In this document: positions 17,338 to 28,249 of the stretch, piece after piece
How positions within the stretch are numbered: position 1 is the first letter of the stretch
Layout: each line of letters starts with the position of its first letter
Assembly: GCF_005473905.2 (NCBI RefSeq)
Contig: NZ_CP061336.1
Location: 1,604,501-1,668,500, forward strand
Direction: 5' to 3'
Length of the DNA stretch: 64,000 nucleotides
Source of the DNA: Ruminiclostridium herbifermentans
GTDB taxonomy: Bacteria; Bacillota; Clostridia; Acetivibrionales; DSM-1351
Program-made: the position numbers and the translations under genes
The notes under the pieces: generated by a model
Told to the model about the DNA's origin: nothing
Database searches by the model: none
What the model saw: the letters and a program-made list of their open reading frames with translations, nothing else

Positions 17338-20300
17338 ATGGGTTATATTAATGGTTTGTTTCATGTGGGAATTGATATAGGTTCAACTACAGTTAAGTTA
17401 GTAATTCTAAATAATGAAAACAAACTAGTATATAGCAGGTATGAAAGGCATTTTTCTGATATTAAAAATAAACTAAAGGAATTGCTTCTCGATGCAAATA
17501 AATTTGTAAACAATGCAGAATTAACAGTAGTTGTTACAGGTTCTGGGGGAATCAGCCTTGCTGAAAGCATGGGAGTATCCTTTACTCAGGAGGTTATTGC
17601 CTCAACAAAGGCCATCAAAACCTTTTATCCTCAGACAGATGTAGCAATTGAATTGGGCGGTGAGGATGCAAAGATAACTTATTTTAATGGTGGCGTTGAA
17701 CAGAGAATGAATGGTACCTGTGCAGGCGGGACAGGTTCTTTTATTGATCAGATGGCTACATTGCTGAGAGTAGATGCATCAGGCTTGAATGAATTAGCTA
17801 AAGATTATAACACAATTTATCCAATAGCAGCAAGATGTGGAGTATTTGCAAAGACAGATGTGCAGCCTCTTTTAAATGAAGGTGTTGCAAAGGAAGATAT
17901 TGCCGTATCAGTACTTCAAGCTGTTGTTATTCAAACTATAAGCGGTTTGGCGTGCGGAAGACCAATTAAGGGTAATGTTGCATTTCTGGGAGGGCCATTA
18001 TATTTTCTTTCAGAGTTAAGAAATAGGTTTATAGATACATTAAAGCTGGAAGACAGCCAAGTAATTTTCCCTGAAAATTCACAGATATTTGTTGCAATTG
18101 GAGCCGCATTAACGTCTGTTAATGAAAAGCCTGTAAAATTTAAAGAACTCTTAAATAATTTAGACAGGCTAAGTGAAGTACATGCAGCTGAATCAACTAG
18201 ACTTGAGCCATTATTTACAAATGAAAGAGAATATGAAGAATTTATCAGCAGACATCAAAAAAGCACCGTAAAGAGAAGAGATATTTCTACCTTTGAGGGA
18301 AAGTGCTTTTTAGGAATTGATGCTGGTTCAACTACAACAAAAGCCACACTTATAGATGAAGAGGGTGCAATCCTCTATTCATATTATGGAAGTAATGAGG
18401 GAAGTCCTCTTAATTCAACTATAAAGGTGCTAAAGGAGTTATATAGCGTTTTACCTGAGAAAGCCCAAATAGTAAATTCAACTGTTACAGGCTACGGAGA
18501 AGGCTTGCTCAAGTCAGCGCTGAATATAGATATCGGTGAAATAGAGACAATTGCCCACTACAAGGCAGCAGAATTTTTCTGCCCAGGGGTTGATTTTATA
18601 CTGGATATCGGCGGACAGGACATGAAATGCTTAAAAATAAAGGATGGAAATATTGAGAGCATTCTTCTAAATGAGGCTTGTTCTTCAGGCTGCGGCTCAT
18701 TTTTGGACACGTTTGCAAGTTCCTTGGGGATGAGCATTCAAGATTTCGCTGCCCAAGCAATTAAGGCGCAAAACCCTGTTGACCTTGGCTCAAGGTGTAC
18801 TGTATTTATGAATTCAAGAGTTAAGCAGTCACAAAAGGAAGGTGCAACTGTAGGAGAAATATCAGCAGGCTTATCATATTCAGTTATTAAAAATGCTCTG
18901 TTTAAAGTAATTAAAGTAAAGAGCCCTAAGGATATGGGAGAAAAAATAGTAGTACAGGGCGGTACTTTTTATAATGATGCAGTTCTCAGAAGCTTTGAAA
19001 AGCTGTCAGGAAGAGAGGCTGTCAGACCTGATATTGCAGGGATAATGGGAGCATTTGGTGCTGCTTTAATTGCTAGAGAGCGCTATGAAGAGGGTACAAT
19101 TTCTAATTTTTTAAATGAAAATCAATTGAATGATTTTAAATTTGATACAAAGGTTTCAAGATGTGGTTTATGCTCAAATAACTGTTTGCTGACAATTAAC
19201 AGATTTGCTAATGGAGAAAAATTCATATCTGGCAATAGGTGTGAAAAAGGCGCTGGCAAAGGAAGAGAACAAAATCTACTTCCAAATATATTTAAGTATA
19301 AATATAATAGGACTTTTAATTATAAACCTTTAGAGAAGTCAGCTGCAAAGAGAGGTATTGTCGGTATTCCAAGAGTACTGAACATGTATGAGAATTATCC
19401 TTTCTGGTTTACATTCTTTACTGAACTTGGCTTTAGGGTTGAATTATCAGATAGGTCATCCAATAAGCTTTACGAAAAAGGAATTGAAACAATACCATCA
19501 GAGTCGGTTTGTTACCCTGGAAAGCTTGTGCATGGTCATATTGCAAATCTCGTTGAAAAAGGTGTCAAATTTATTTTTTACCCTTCTATAACACACGAGA
19601 AGCAAGAGCAGGAAGAAGCCGATAATCACTTTAATTGTCCTATAGTGGCTTCTTATCCTGAGGTTATCAAAAACAATATGGATGTTCTAAGAGAAGAGAA
19701 TATATTATTTATGAAGCCATTCTTGCCTTTTGACAATGAAAGTAAAATGGTAAAAAGACTATTTGATGAACTTAAGGACTTTAATATTGGAGAAGATGAA
19801 ATAAGAAAAAGTGTAATTAAAGCATATTCTGAACAAGAAAACTTTAAAAATGATATTAGACAGGCAGGAGAGAGTGCTTTAAGAATCATAGAGAAAAGTG
19901 GAATTAAAGGAATAGTTCTTGCAGGAAGACCTTACCACATTGACCCACAGATAAATCATGGTATTCCAGAAATGATAACCTCACTGGGAATGGCGGTATT
20001 AACCGAGGATTCAGTAGCACATTTGGGAAAGGTTGAAAGGCCTCTCAGAGTAGTTGACCAATGGGCTTACCACTCAAGGCTTTATGCTGCAGCAAGTTTT
20101 GTTAAAGAACAGCAAAACTTAGAACTAGTGCAGCTTAATTCCTTTGGATGTGGTTTAGATGCGGTAACTACCGACCAGGTTCAAGAAATATTAGCTGGAA
20201 ATTCGAAAATTTATACTACACTAAAAATAGATGAAGGAAACAATTTAGGAGCAGCAAGAATAAGACTTCGTTCTCTGAAAGCTACAATTACTGAAAGAGA

Positions 20301-21642
20301 GAAAAGCGGATTTAAGCTAAAAAAAGTGGATAATAGATATAAAAGAGTACCGTTTACTAAAAATATGAGAAAAAATCATACCATTTTGGCACCGCAAATG
20401 TCGCCAATGCACTTCCAATTCTTGCAGGAGGCGTTCAGGCTGTCAGGCTACAACTTAGTAGTTCTTCCGTCAATTGACAATAAGGCTACAGATGTGGGAC
20501 TGAAATATGTAAACAATGATGCCTGCTATCCAGCAATAATAGCTATTGGTCAGCTTATGGAGGCTTTGCTATCGGGTGAATATGATTTGGATAATACTTC
20601 AGTTATGATTTCTCAAACTGGAGGAGGTTGTAGAGCTACAAACTATATTGGATTTTTGAAGAAGGCACTAAAAGATGCTGGACTTGAAAAAGTTCCTGTA
20701 ATATCATTAAATGCAATAGGATTAGAGAAAAACCCAGGATTTAAGTTTACACCGGGTTTGCTGAATAAGGCAATGATGGCCCTAGTATACGGGGATTTGT
20801 TCATGAATGTCCTATATAGGGTCAGACCTTACGAAAAGGTTAAGGGGTCGGCAAATGCGTTATATGAAAAATGGACAAAAGTTTGTATTAATTCCCTTAA
20901 AGCAGCAAGAAGAAGTGAATTTAAGAAAATTATCAGAAATATAGTTAAGGAATTTGATGAATTAGAAATAAATGATGAGGTAAAGCCAAGAGTAGGATTG
21001 GTTGGAGAAATACTAGTTAAATTCCATCCAACGGCAAACAACAATGTAGTAGATATAGTAGAGGCAGAAGGTGGAGAAGCTGTAATGCCTGGACTAATAG
21101 ACTTTATATTGTACTGCGCCTATAATCAGGATTTTAAATACAAATATTTGTCAGGCAGTAAAATGGCTCAAACTGTAGGAAATGCAGTTATAAAAGCAAT
21201 AGAAGTTTACAGACGTCCAATGGTTAAGGAATTAAATAATAGTAAAAGATTCCATGGGCCTGAAACAATACAGGAATTGGCAAAGGGTGCAGCAGAAGTT
21301 CTGTCTTTAGGTAATCAGACTGGTGAGGGCTGGTTCTTAACTGGTGAAATGATTGAACTGATAAACAGCGGAGTAAAAAATATTATTTGTATGCAGCCAT
21401 TTGCATGTCTTCCAAATCATGTTACAGGAAAGGGTATGATGAAGGAACTCAAACGAGTTTATCCTGGAACTAACATAGTAGCTATCGACTATGATCCAGG
21501 TGCTAGTGAAGTTAATCAGCTAAATAGAATTAAACTGATGATTTCTACAGCATTTGAAAATATGAATGAGGTTAATAAACGTAAGGAAAAATCTGATATG
21601 TATTTAGCGAAACAATTAAAGAAAAGTAAGGATATTGTGTGA
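17338..21642 (+). CDS. Giant 2-hydroxyacyl-CoA dehydratase activase (BcrAD_BadFG x2 plus DUF2229)
   Basis: 1434 residues from the ATG at 17338, nine bases after GAGGAGG; the frame runs on upstream to 17242 without a site. Two ASKHA ATPase domains of the BadF/BadG/BcrA/BcrD type: [10 protein letters not shown] at residue 11 and [10 protein letters not shown] at 326. Each has a Cys-containing loop ([11 protein letters not shown] and [11 protein letters not shown]) that holds a bridging [4Fe-4S] cluster in HgdC-type activases. A Cys cluster CGLCSNNC lies near 609, then a DUF2229 region from about 670 ([20 protein letters not shown]) and a long C-terminal part related to dehydratase subunits ([30 protein letters not shown]). 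Activases use ATP to inject one electron into 2-hydroxyacyl-CoA dehydratases. No dehydratase genes are adjacent. Such orphan giant activases are common in clostridia, and their true partner is uncertain. Confidence 0.9.
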   Translation: MGYINGLFHVGIDIGSTTVKLVILNNENKLVYSRYERHFSDIKNKLKELLLDANKFVNNAELTVVVTGSGGISLAESMGVSFTQEVIASTKAIKTFYPQTDVAIELGGEDAKITYFNGGVEQRMNGTCAGGTGSFIDQMATLLRVDASGLNELAKDYNTIYPIAARCGVFAKTDVQPLLNEGVAKEDIAVSVLQAVVIQTISGLACGRPIKGNVAFLGGPLYFLSELRNRFIDTLKLEDSQVIFPENSQIFVAIGAALTSVNEKPVKFKELLNNLDRLSEVHAAESTRLEPLFTNEREYEEFISRHQKSTVKRRDISTFEGKCFLGIDAGSTTTKATLIDEEGAILYSYYGSNEGSPLNSTIKVLKELYSVLPEKAQIVNSTVTGYGEGLLKSALNIDIGEIETIAHYKAAEFFCPGVDFILDIGGQDMKCLKIKDGNIESILLNEACSSGCGSFLDTFASSLGMSIQDFAAQAIKAQNPVDLGSRCTVFMNSRVKQSQKEGATVGEISAGLSYSVIKNALFKVIKVKSPKDMGEKIVVQGGTFYNDAVLRSFEKLSGREAVRPDIAGIMGAFGAALIARERYEEGTISNFLNENQLNDFKFDTKVSRCGLCSNNCLLTINRFANGEKFISGNRCEKGAGKGREQNLLPNIFKYKYNRTFNYKPLEKSAAKRGIVGIPRVLNMYENYPFWFTFFTELGFRVELSDRSSNKLYEKGIETIPSESVCYPGKLVHGHIANLVEKGVKFIFYPSITHEKQEQEEADNHFNCPIVASYPEVIKNNMDVLREENILFMKPFLPFDNESKMVKRLFDELKDFNIGEDEIRKSVIKAYSEQENFKNDIRQAGESALRIIEKSGIKGIVLAGRPYHIDPQINHGIPEMITSLGMAVLTEDSVAHLGKVERPLRVVDQWAYHSRLYAAASFVKEQQNLELVQLNSFGCGLDAVTTDQVQEILAGNSKIYTTLKIDEGNNLGAARIRLRSLKATITEREKSGFKLKKVDNRYKRVPFTKNMRKNHTILAPQMSPMHFQFLQEAFRLSGYNLVVLPSIDNKATDVGLKYVNNDACYPAIIAIGQLMEALLSGEYDLDNTSVMISQTGGGCRATNYIGFLKKALKDAGLEKVPVISLNAIGLEKNPGFKFTPGLLNKAMMALVYGDLFMNVLYRVRPYEKVKGSANALYEKWTKVCINSLKAARRSEFKKIIRNIVKEFDELEINDEVKPRVGLVGEILVKFHPTANNNVVDIVEAEGGEAVMPGLIDFILYCAYNQDFKYKYLSGSKMAQTVGNAVIKAIEVYRRPMVKELNNSKRFHGPETIQELAKGAAEVLSLGNQTGEGWFLTGEMIELINSGVKNIICMQPFACLPNHVTGKGMMKELKRVYPGTNIVAIDYDPGASEVNQLNRIKLMISTAFENMNEVNKRKEKSDMYLAKQLKKSKDIV

Positions 21643-21708
21643 GTTCTATTTGGTGTCCTATAACAATAATCCTAATAATTGAATAGCCTCCATGGTGCAT
21701 AGTGTGCT

Positions 21709-22047
21709 AGGAACTGTTAAGAAACAAAAAATAATATATATATCAATAGAAAACTGCATAAATAGTACTACCGTGTAATATATATCTATTGCTCGCTCAC
21801 GAAATTGACACCGAAATAATTGCGGTGGAGAAACAAACACTTCCGTCTACCGTATGACCAAGACATCTTGTCTCGGGTCAATACTTACAGCTACTGACTT
21901 CAGCTGTTTCGGATACAATAATTGTTCTTCATCTGTTATTTCTAGCATAATTCTCACTGAACTTCGCAATTAGATATATATTGCTACTTCATACTATTTT
22001 TTGCAATAAGACATTGGTATACATAAAATGTTGTTTTATCAGTTCCT
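21709..22047 (+). repeat. Dispersed palindromic repeat R1, copy C
   Basis: The best example of the element ends: it starts AGGAACTGTTAAGAAACAA and ends TTGTTTTATCAGTTCCT, a terminal inverted repeat. Inside are AAATAGTACTACCG, TATATCTATTGCTCGCTC, TTGTCTCGGGTCAATACT, ACAGCTACTGACTTCAGCTG and ATAGTACTATT-type arms shared with the other copies. About 20 bases before its left end (CCATGGTGCATAGTGT) also match the flank of copy E. It follows the activase stop. Confidence 0.85.
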
Positions 22048-22679
22048 TATTAAAATTATAATTTAATATTATTTACACCTATAAATCAATAAATATCAAC
22101 TATATATCAATAAGCAAATTAATACTATATTCCTAATTAAAAGCTGTAGATGTAAAAATTTATAAGTAATATACTTATTACTAAAATATTGTTTGTTTAC
22201 TTGGACAACAAATATTTGTACAATTAAGCATGGGAAAACTTTATTAAAAATTTGAAAATAAATGTATGAAATAGTTGGTGAATTTTTGAATTTTACTAAA
22301 AAATAGTAATTATGTTTTAGTATACAAAAAATTTATGTTTAAACGTATTCTATAAAATTTACTAGCAATAGAACTACTTTTTTATACAATAATTTGCAAA
22401 GCAATGAAGGATTTATATGAATGAGTAACGAATTTTAATAATATGGGATTTATATGTTAAACATTCTTCATTAAAATTGAAAAAGCAGCCCAAATTTGAT
22501 GTTTTATGTAATGAAGCCATTTCTGTCTTAATGTAAGAAAAAATCTATACTTTATACAAGCATTCAAATGTATAAAGACCTAAAGAGGATTAAATATTAC
22601 AGGAACATAAAAATCTCTATCCAAGGTTGCAATGCAAGCACAAAATATATAATATTCTTCAATAAACAGGGGGTAACAT
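22048..22679. other. Intergenic region before the chemoreceptor
   Basis: AT-rich, no supported gene. The chemoreceptor start has the ribosome binding site AGGGGGT. I looked for a cyclic-di-GMP riboswitch or flagellar-type promoter and saw neither. Confidence 0.35.
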
Positions 22680-24713
22680 ATGAAAAAAAAGGGATATAGC
22701 AGATTTAGAGGATTAAGTTGGAGGATTTTTTTGGTATCTGTTCTATGCATGCTAATACCTATGCTGGTAAGTCTTTTTACGTCTGGTTATATTTCACAAA
22801 AGTATTTGGAGAACTCAGCAAGTGATGCTTTATTGAACATTGTTGCTGAAAAGAGGAGTCAAATTGAAGTAGCCTTGTCAAACATTGAAAAGCAGGCTCA
22901 GTCAATTGCAATGCAACCTTTTATTGTTGATACTCTCAGTGAGGCTTCTGCCAATTCTGCTAATCCAAGCAGCAGAGACTTGCAGAAGATTTCAAATAAT
23001 TTAGAGTATAATTTTAACCTGGCAAAAGGTCTTTTTGAGAATGTGTTCTTAATGTATAAGAATATTGATATAGCAGATGGCATAGGGGGTAAATCTGTTG
23101 GATGGGAAAATGAAGCCATGGGAAGCGTTACGGATTTACTAGTACGTGCAGCAAGAGTATCACCTACTACTGGTCGGCCTGTTATTACTATTGTAGCACC
23201 TGTAAAAAACAATGACAAACAACTAGGCTCAGTGGCAATGGCTATAGAATTAAACAGTTTATCAGAAAATATTATTAATAGTAATTCAAACAGCGATTTC
23301 AAGACACTTATTTTGAATTCAGAAGGGCTTGTAATTTCATCAATAGATAAAGATATTGTTTTAACTCTGAATTTTCAGGATGAAAAAAGTGGATTGCAGG
23401 ATTTTTATAATACAATAAAATCTAAAGAAACTGGTATTGATTTCTTTAAACTAGATGGTATTGAATATATTGCTGCTTACACTAGCAGCAGTAAATATGG
23501 AATGCATATAGTATCCTACAAGCCTGTTTCAGCTTACACGAAGCTAATAAAGAATATGGGGTTGGTATTAATTGGGGTTATTTTACTAAGTATTTTATTA
23601 GCATCAATTGTTATTTATTTCTCTTCTAGAAAAATAACCAAACCGATACTTGCAGCTGTAGCCCAAGCAGAACAATTGGCAAATAGAGATTTGACAGTAA
23701 ATACTATAGAAAATTCTCTTAATAGAAAGGATGAACTTGGTAGGTTAGCAAATTCTTTTTCTACTATGGTTCAGAATTTAAAAGAAATAATAACACAGAT
23801 AACAATAACATCGAGCGAGGTGGCTATATCTGGACAGGAATTGTACGAGTCTGGTGAACAGGTTGGAAAAGCCGCTGAGGAAGTGGCTAACACAATCCTC
23901 GAAATTTCCTCAGGTGCGGAAGATCAATCTAAAAAGATTGAGATGGCACTTTCGAACTTGACAGATTTAATTAGCCAAATCAATGAAGTTAATAATAATA
24001 CGTACAATATGCAACAGACTACTGTTCATATGATAGATGATATTGCTATAGGGGCTAAGACTGCTGCTGAATCCATTGAAACTATAAATAATCTAAAAGC
24101 TGATACAGAAGGAGTTTCCGGAGTTATTTCGAATTTAGGTAATACTTCTAATCAAATAGGACAGATTATTGAATTAATCAGTGGCATAGCTGAACAGACA
24201 AACTTACTTGCATTGAACGCAGCTATTGAGGCTGCAAGAGCAGGTGAGGCAGGAAGAGGGTTCAGTGTGGTTGCTGATGAAATTAGGAAATTGGCTGAAG
24301 AGTCTGCCGATGCTAGTGGAAGGATAGCAAAGCTTATTGTAGAAATAAGAAGCGGTGTTGACACAGCCGTTAGTAAGATGGATGACAGCATGAAGTCTGT
24401 AAACTCAAGTGTGAAAGCTATTCAAAAGAACGGTGAAACTTTCAATGTGATTAATGAACAGGCTGAACGACTTAAGGATATAGTATCAAATGTTATTAAT
24501 AGTGTTAAAATTATGACTGAAAACAGCAGTGATTTTGAACGTACAATGCAGGAGATAAATGAGACAAGCCATGAGTTTGCTTCTAATGCAGAAGGAGTAT
24601 CGGCTGCTAGTGAAGAACAAATAGCTTTAACAGAGGAAATAGTATCTTCTTCAAAAGCAATGGCAGATATGTCTGAAGAATTATCAAATCTAATTAAAAA
24701 CTTTAAAATATAG
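22680..24713 (+). CDS. Methyl-accepting chemotaxis protein
   Basis: 677 residues, ATG after CAGGGGGTAACAT. First membrane helix at about residues 15-37 ([20 protein letters not shown]), an extracellular double-Cache-like sensing region (about 38-285), second helix ([20 protein letters not shown], about 292-312), a HAMP linker ([20 protein letters not shown]), and a cytoplasmic signalling domain with the conserved hairpin tip [19 protein letters not shown] then [18 protein letters not shown] near residue 505-545. The role is to sense an outside ligand and set CheA kinase activity. It lacks a C-terminal CheR/CheB docking pentapeptide. It stands alone, far from any che genes in this window, with its own terminator. 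The ligand cannot be told from the sequence. Confidence 0.95.
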   Translation: MKKKGYSRFRGLSWRIFLVSVLCMLIPMLVSLFTSGYISQKYLENSASDALLNIVAEKRSQIEVALSNIEKQAQSIAMQPFIVDTLSEASANSANPSSRDLQKISNNLEYNFNLAKGLFENVFLMYKNIDIADGIGGKSVGWENEAMGSVTDLLVRAARVSPTTGRPVITIVAPVKNNDKQLGSVAMAIELNSLSENIINSNSNSDFKTLILNSEGLVISSIDKDIVLTLNFQDEKSGLQDFYNTIKSKETGIDFFKLDGIEYIAAYTSSSKYGMHIVSYKPVSAYTKLIKNMGLVLIGVILLSILLASIVIYFSSRKITKPILAAVAQAEQLANRDLTVNTIENSLNRKDELGRLANSFSTMVQNLKEIITQITITSSEVAISGQELYESGEQVGKAAEEVANTILEISSGAEDQSKKIEMALSNLTDLISQINEVNNNTYNMQQTTVHMIDDIAIGAKTAAESIETINNLKADTEGVSGVISNLGNTSNQIGQIIELISGIAEQTNLLALNAAIEAARAGEAGRGFSVVADEIRKLAEESADASGRIAKLIVEIRSGVDTAVSKMDDSMKSVNSSVKAIQKNGETFNVINEQAERLKDIVSNVINSVKIMTENSSDFERTMQEINETSHEFASNAEGVSAASEEQIALTEEIVSSSKAMADMSEELSNLIKNFKI

Positions 24714-24741
24714 TTGCTTATTTATAAACGGTATAATACTG

Positions 24742-24777
24742 AAGACTATGGGCTATTTTTGGTCCATGGTCTTTTTT
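24742..24777 (+). terminator. Intrinsic terminator after chemoreceptor
   Basis: AAGACTATGG (24742-24751) pairs with CCATGGTCTT (24764-24773, one G-T pair), followed by TTTT. Confidence 0.85.
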
Positions 24778-25732
24778 AGTTACATGATATGGATGCTTTC
24801 AAGTTAATGATAGTTAGATACGGTGAATTAGTTAAGGTTTTTATGTAAAATATTGGTAAACAAGCTGTTATTAATTTAAGAAATAAATATAAAAAATATC
24901 TAACCTTTATTTATATTTTATTCCTTCTATTTTTATTCAGTTATTTTTCACTACATCTAGTATCTAAATGTATATTTTAGTTAAGTTCCTTAAATTGTAT
25001 TTCTTATAGCTGAAAATTGGGATTGAGATATTTAAATTGGGATTGCAAGATTTGAATTCAAGTTATTTACAGGCAACGGGGTACAATGATACAATAGTTA
25101 ATAGTATAGAGGTTTATTTATGTCAATTAATATTTTAGTCTATTAGCGGCAGAATATTGTTTCTTTTCTTTTATAGTGAAGTTTGACAAGTATGTTTAAA
25201 TATCATAATTTGAAGCTAAGGTAAATAAGCGAATTTTTATAAATTATTCAAAGTTACCAGCTGATATTTTAAATGTTTATAATTATCAATTGATATTACT
25301 GAATTGCCCTTTTTAATCAAGCGTATAATAAAATATTGAAACGTCTTATTAAGCTGATGTATCAAACTCAGTTGAAACAAATAATATAAAATAATTGTTC
25401 GTGAGTTTTATTAATGACAGAGTTATTATAGATTTATTAGTAATTGAAAAATAACTAGTTATTAATATTTTTAATATATATGTTCATACTAAGTGGACTA
25501 CTGTTTATTCTAAATGGACTAGGGCGAAAAACGAAGATAATCGAAGATAATAGCACTTACGTAATAACCTAATATTTCTTGTGAATTTAGTAACAATTTA
25601 TGGTATAATTAGAATAGAATCAAGTCAAAGCAGTTCTTGTAGAACGTCTAAGGATAGATTATAATGTGTGCATGTGTTAAATACTTGTAATTACAGTCAT
25701 TTTCACAGGGTTATCAGAAAGGAGGTAAAGAC
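24778..25732. other. Long intergenic region before the NfeD/flotillin pair
   Basis: About 950 AT-rich bases with no supported gene. Small direct repeats AAATTGGGATTG (about 25014 and 25035) and AGTGGACTA/AATGGACTA (about 25492 and 25515) are visible. The last 130 bases hold the probable promoter listed next. Confidence 0.4.
25571..25609 (+). promoter_or_regulatory. Probable sigma-A promoter for the nfeD-flotillin pair
   Basis: An extended -10 element TGGTATAAT ends at 25609, with a weak TTGTGA about 19 bases upstream as a possible -35. It lies about 124 bases before the NfeD-like start codon. The spacing is longer than ideal. Confidence 0.4.
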
Positions 25733-26416
25733 ATGTCTGATTTTTATGTAGTTGTATTTTTAGTAGGTGTATTTTATACTGTTATTTCATTGATTATTAA
25801 TGGAATTACAGGAGCGCTTCATTCTCATGGTGATTTTGGAGCTGACATAGGAGGACATCACGGAAATATAGATAGCGGGCATGTTCAAGCAGATGCTGGT
25901 CATACAATAAGTTCTGCTGATGGGAGCCAGGCTGTAAGTGTTGATGGACAACAGGGACATTCTGTCGGTGAAGGTTCAGGATTTTCACAGAATATAATAT
26001 CCTGGTTTGCAGTATTATTAAATCCAATAGTTGCAGTATCCCTTTTAACTGTTTTTGGTGGAATGGGTATATTAGGGGAGAGTTACTTTAAGTGGGATAG
26101 TATTGCTACTTTAGCTTTTGCAGCTGTATCAGGAATACTTTGTTCATCATTGTTATATAATTTTGTAGCTAAACCTATTTACAGGAGTGAGAATACTTCG
26201 AATGTTTCAAGAGAAATGTTAATAGGAACTGCTGCAGAGGTTACCACAGATATTCTTGCGGATGGCTTTGGAACTATTTCTTACACAGTAAATTCGTTAA
26301 GGTTTAATGCACCTTCAAAGCATATTGAGGGTAAAGCTGTTAAGCAAGGCCAAAAGGTAGTGATATGTAAAATAGAAGACAATATATTTTACATAAGCGA
26401 GATATCTGGTATTTAA
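25733..26416 (+). CDS. NfeD-like membrane protein (YuaF-type), flotillin partner
   Basis: 227 residues; start follows AAAGGAGG. A first hydrophobic helix (YVVVFLVGVFYTVISLII, residues 4-21), then a His/Gly/Asp-rich stretch (HSHGDFGADIGGHHGNIDSG, about 30-80), two further membrane helices (about 87-140) and a C-terminal OB-fold domain (about 160-227: GTAAEVTTDILADGFGTI, GKAVKQGQKVVICKIEDN). This is the short NfeD/YuaF type, encoded next to flotillins and involved in membrane organisation with them. The flotillin gene follows after 75 bases. The His-rich insert is unusual and could bind metal, but that is inference. Confidence 0.85.
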   Translation: MSDFYVVVFLVGVFYTVISLIINGITGALHSHGDFGADIGGHHGNIDSGHVQADAGHTISSADGSQAVSVDGQQGHSVGEGSGFSQNIISWFAVLLNPIVAVSLLTVFGGMGILGESYFKWDSIATLAFAAVSGILCSSLLYNFVAKPIYRSENTSNVSREMLIGTAAEVTTDILADGFGTISYTVNSLRFNAPSKHIEGKAVKQGQKVVICKIEDNIFYISEISGI

Positions 26417-26490
26417 ATCCCCTAGAAAAAGCGTTTATAAATTAAGTTGTAAGTTAAAATAAAATAAAAATACGAAAAGGAGAATTTGAA

Positions 26491-27942
26491 ATGATGGGTG
26501 AATATTCAATTTACGTAATACCAGCTATTATTGTTGTGGTACTATTTATCTTAATAATTTGCTTATTTAACATGTACAAGAAGGTACCGCAGGACAAAGC
26601 TTTAGTAGTTACAGGTTTTAGAGGCAGAAGGGTTATAACTGGCGGAGGCGGCATTGTCATACCTATGCTTGAAAGAATTGATGTCATATCTTTAGAAAAT
26701 ATGCAGATAGACATTAGAATTGACGGTGCACTTACCTCTCAAGGTGTTGGAATTGTTGCAGATGGTGTGGCTGTTGTTAAGGTTAAGTCTGATAAGGAAT
26801 CTATTTTGTCAGCGGCAGAGCAGTTTAATACATCAAAAGGCTTAGACTATATGTTGGCTGTTATTTCAAAAACAACTCAACAGGTGCTGGAAGGTAAGCT
26901 TCGTGAAATTGTATCAAAAATGACTGTTGAGGAGATTTACAAGGATAGAGAGACATTTGCATCACACGTACAAGGTGTTGCAGCAACTGAACTTCAAGGC
27001 ATGGGTCTTGAATTAAAGGTATTAACAATCAAAGACATATCTGATAAGAATGGTTACTTAGAGGCACTTGGAAAACCTAGAATTGCGGAAGTTAAGAGAG
27101 ACGCTCAGATTGCAGAGGCAGAAGCAACAAAGGAAACAAAAATAAGAACTGCTGAAGCAAACAGAGAAGGAGAAGCTGCTAGAATACAGTCTGAAACAAA
27201 GATTGCAGAAGAAATTAAGAATAAGGAACTTAAAGTTCAATCCTACAACAAAGATCAACAGACTGCAAAGGCAGATGCAGACCTTGCTTACGAAATTCAA
27301 GCAAATATCGTTAGAAAAGAAGTTGCTGAGACTGCAATGCAGGTTGAAATAACAAAGAAGCAGAAAGAAATTGAACTTGCAGAGCAGGAAGCACTCAGAA
27401 AAGAAAAGGAATTAGAAGCAACTATTAAGAAGCAAGCTGATGCAGACAATTACCAAGCTACAAAGCTTGCTGATGCAAATAAATATAGAGAGTTTGCAGC
27501 TGCTGAGGCAAGAGCTCGTGCTATTGAGATGGAAGGTGAAGCTAAGGCAAAAGCAAAGAGAGCAGAAGGTATGGCTGAGGTAGAAATTATCAAAGCAAAA
27601 GGTGAAGCTGAAGCATCAGCTATGGCTAAGAAAGCAGAAGCCTTCAAACTTTACAATGATGCAGCCGTTACTCAAATGATTATTGAAAAACTTCCTGACA
27701 TTGCAAGTGCAATAGCTAGCCCGCTTGCTAAAACTGAGAAAATTGTTATTGTTGACAATGCCAATGGTGGAGAAGCAAAAGGCGCAGCAAAGGTTACAGG
27801 ATATGTAACTGATATAATTTCTCAGCTTCCAGAGAGTGTTGAAGCAATTACTGGATTAAATGTATTAGATTTATTGAAAAAAAGCGGTAATAATAAAGCA
27901 GGGGAAGTAACTAACGAAGTAAATAACGAGGAAACAAAATAA
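26491..27942 (+). CDS. Flotillin family protein (YuaG/FloT-like)
   Basis: 483 residues, start after AAAAGGAGAATTTGAA. An N-terminal membrane helix (YVIPAIIVVVLFILIICLF, residues 7-25), an SPFH/band 7 domain (about 35-200, with VPQDKALVVTGFRGRRVITG and VEEIYKDRETFASHVQGVAA), a long Ala/Glu/Lys-rich coiled coil (about 200-405, repeated EAEA and KAKAK blocks), and a flotillin-type C-terminus (VTQMIIEKLPDIASAIASPL). Flotillins scaffold ordered membrane patches that collect signalling and secretion proteins. The upstream NfeD-like gene is its usual partner. Both share the terminator downstream. Confidence 0.95.
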   Translation: MMGEYSIYVIPAIIVVVLFILIICLFNMYKKVPQDKALVVTGFRGRRVITGGGGIVIPMLERIDVISLENMQIDIRIDGALTSQGVGIVADGVAVVKVKSDKESILSAAEQFNTSKGLDYMLAVISKTTQQVLEGKLREIVSKMTVEEIYKDRETFASHVQGVAATELQGMGLELKVLTIKDISDKNGYLEALGKPRIAEVKRDAQIAEAEATKETKIRTAEANREGEAARIQSETKIAEEIKNKELKVQSYNKDQQTAKADADLAYEIQANIVRKEVAETAMQVEITKKQKEIELAEQEALRKEKELEATIKKQADADNYQATKLADANKYREFAAAEARARAIEMEGEAKAKAKRAEGMAEVEIIKAKGEAEASAMAKKAEAFKLYNDAAVTQMIIEKLPDIASAIASPLAKTEKIVIVDNANGGEAKGAAKVTGYVTDIISQLPESVEAITGLNVLDLLKKSGNNKAGEVTNEVNNEETK

Positions 27943-28012
27943 ATTTGTAGCTTACAGAATTAAATTAAGTTGTTCTTTAAAACTAAATAATTTTTGTTAA
28001 GTTTCGTACATT

Positions 28013-28064
28013 AGCACGAAAAGAGTTACACCGTAGTGGTTGTAAAGCTTTTCGTGCTTTCTTT
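28013..28064 (+). terminator. Intrinsic terminator after flotillin gene
   Basis: AGCACGAAAAG (28013-28023) pairs perfectly with CTTTTCGTGCT (28048-28058), followed by TTCTTT. Confidence 0.9.
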
Positions 28065-28143
28065 GTTAAAATTATTTATGAGGTCTTTTTAGTAGTTTAA
28101 ATAAATTGCATAATAGTAGAATAATATTATAATGAACAACTAA

Positions 28144-28175
28144 AATAGCGAGGCAGTCAAAACTGTCTCGCTATT
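28144..28175 (-). terminator. Intrinsic terminator of the minus-strand ABC operon
   Basis: AATAGCGAGGCAG (28144-28156) pairs with CTGTCTCGCTATT (28163-28175). Read on the minus strand it is followed by TTTAG. It lies about 75 bases past the permease stop. Confidence 0.8.
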
Positions 28176-28249
28176 AAAGTCTAACTTTGTTATGTGATTC
28201 ATTTTTCAGATAGCTAGATGCTTGCTTTTTATATTAAAATACTGTAAAA

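Noticed and set aside
22048-22679. Cyclic-di-GMP riboswitch before the chemoreceptor
   Set aside because: No GEMM core motif could be seen.
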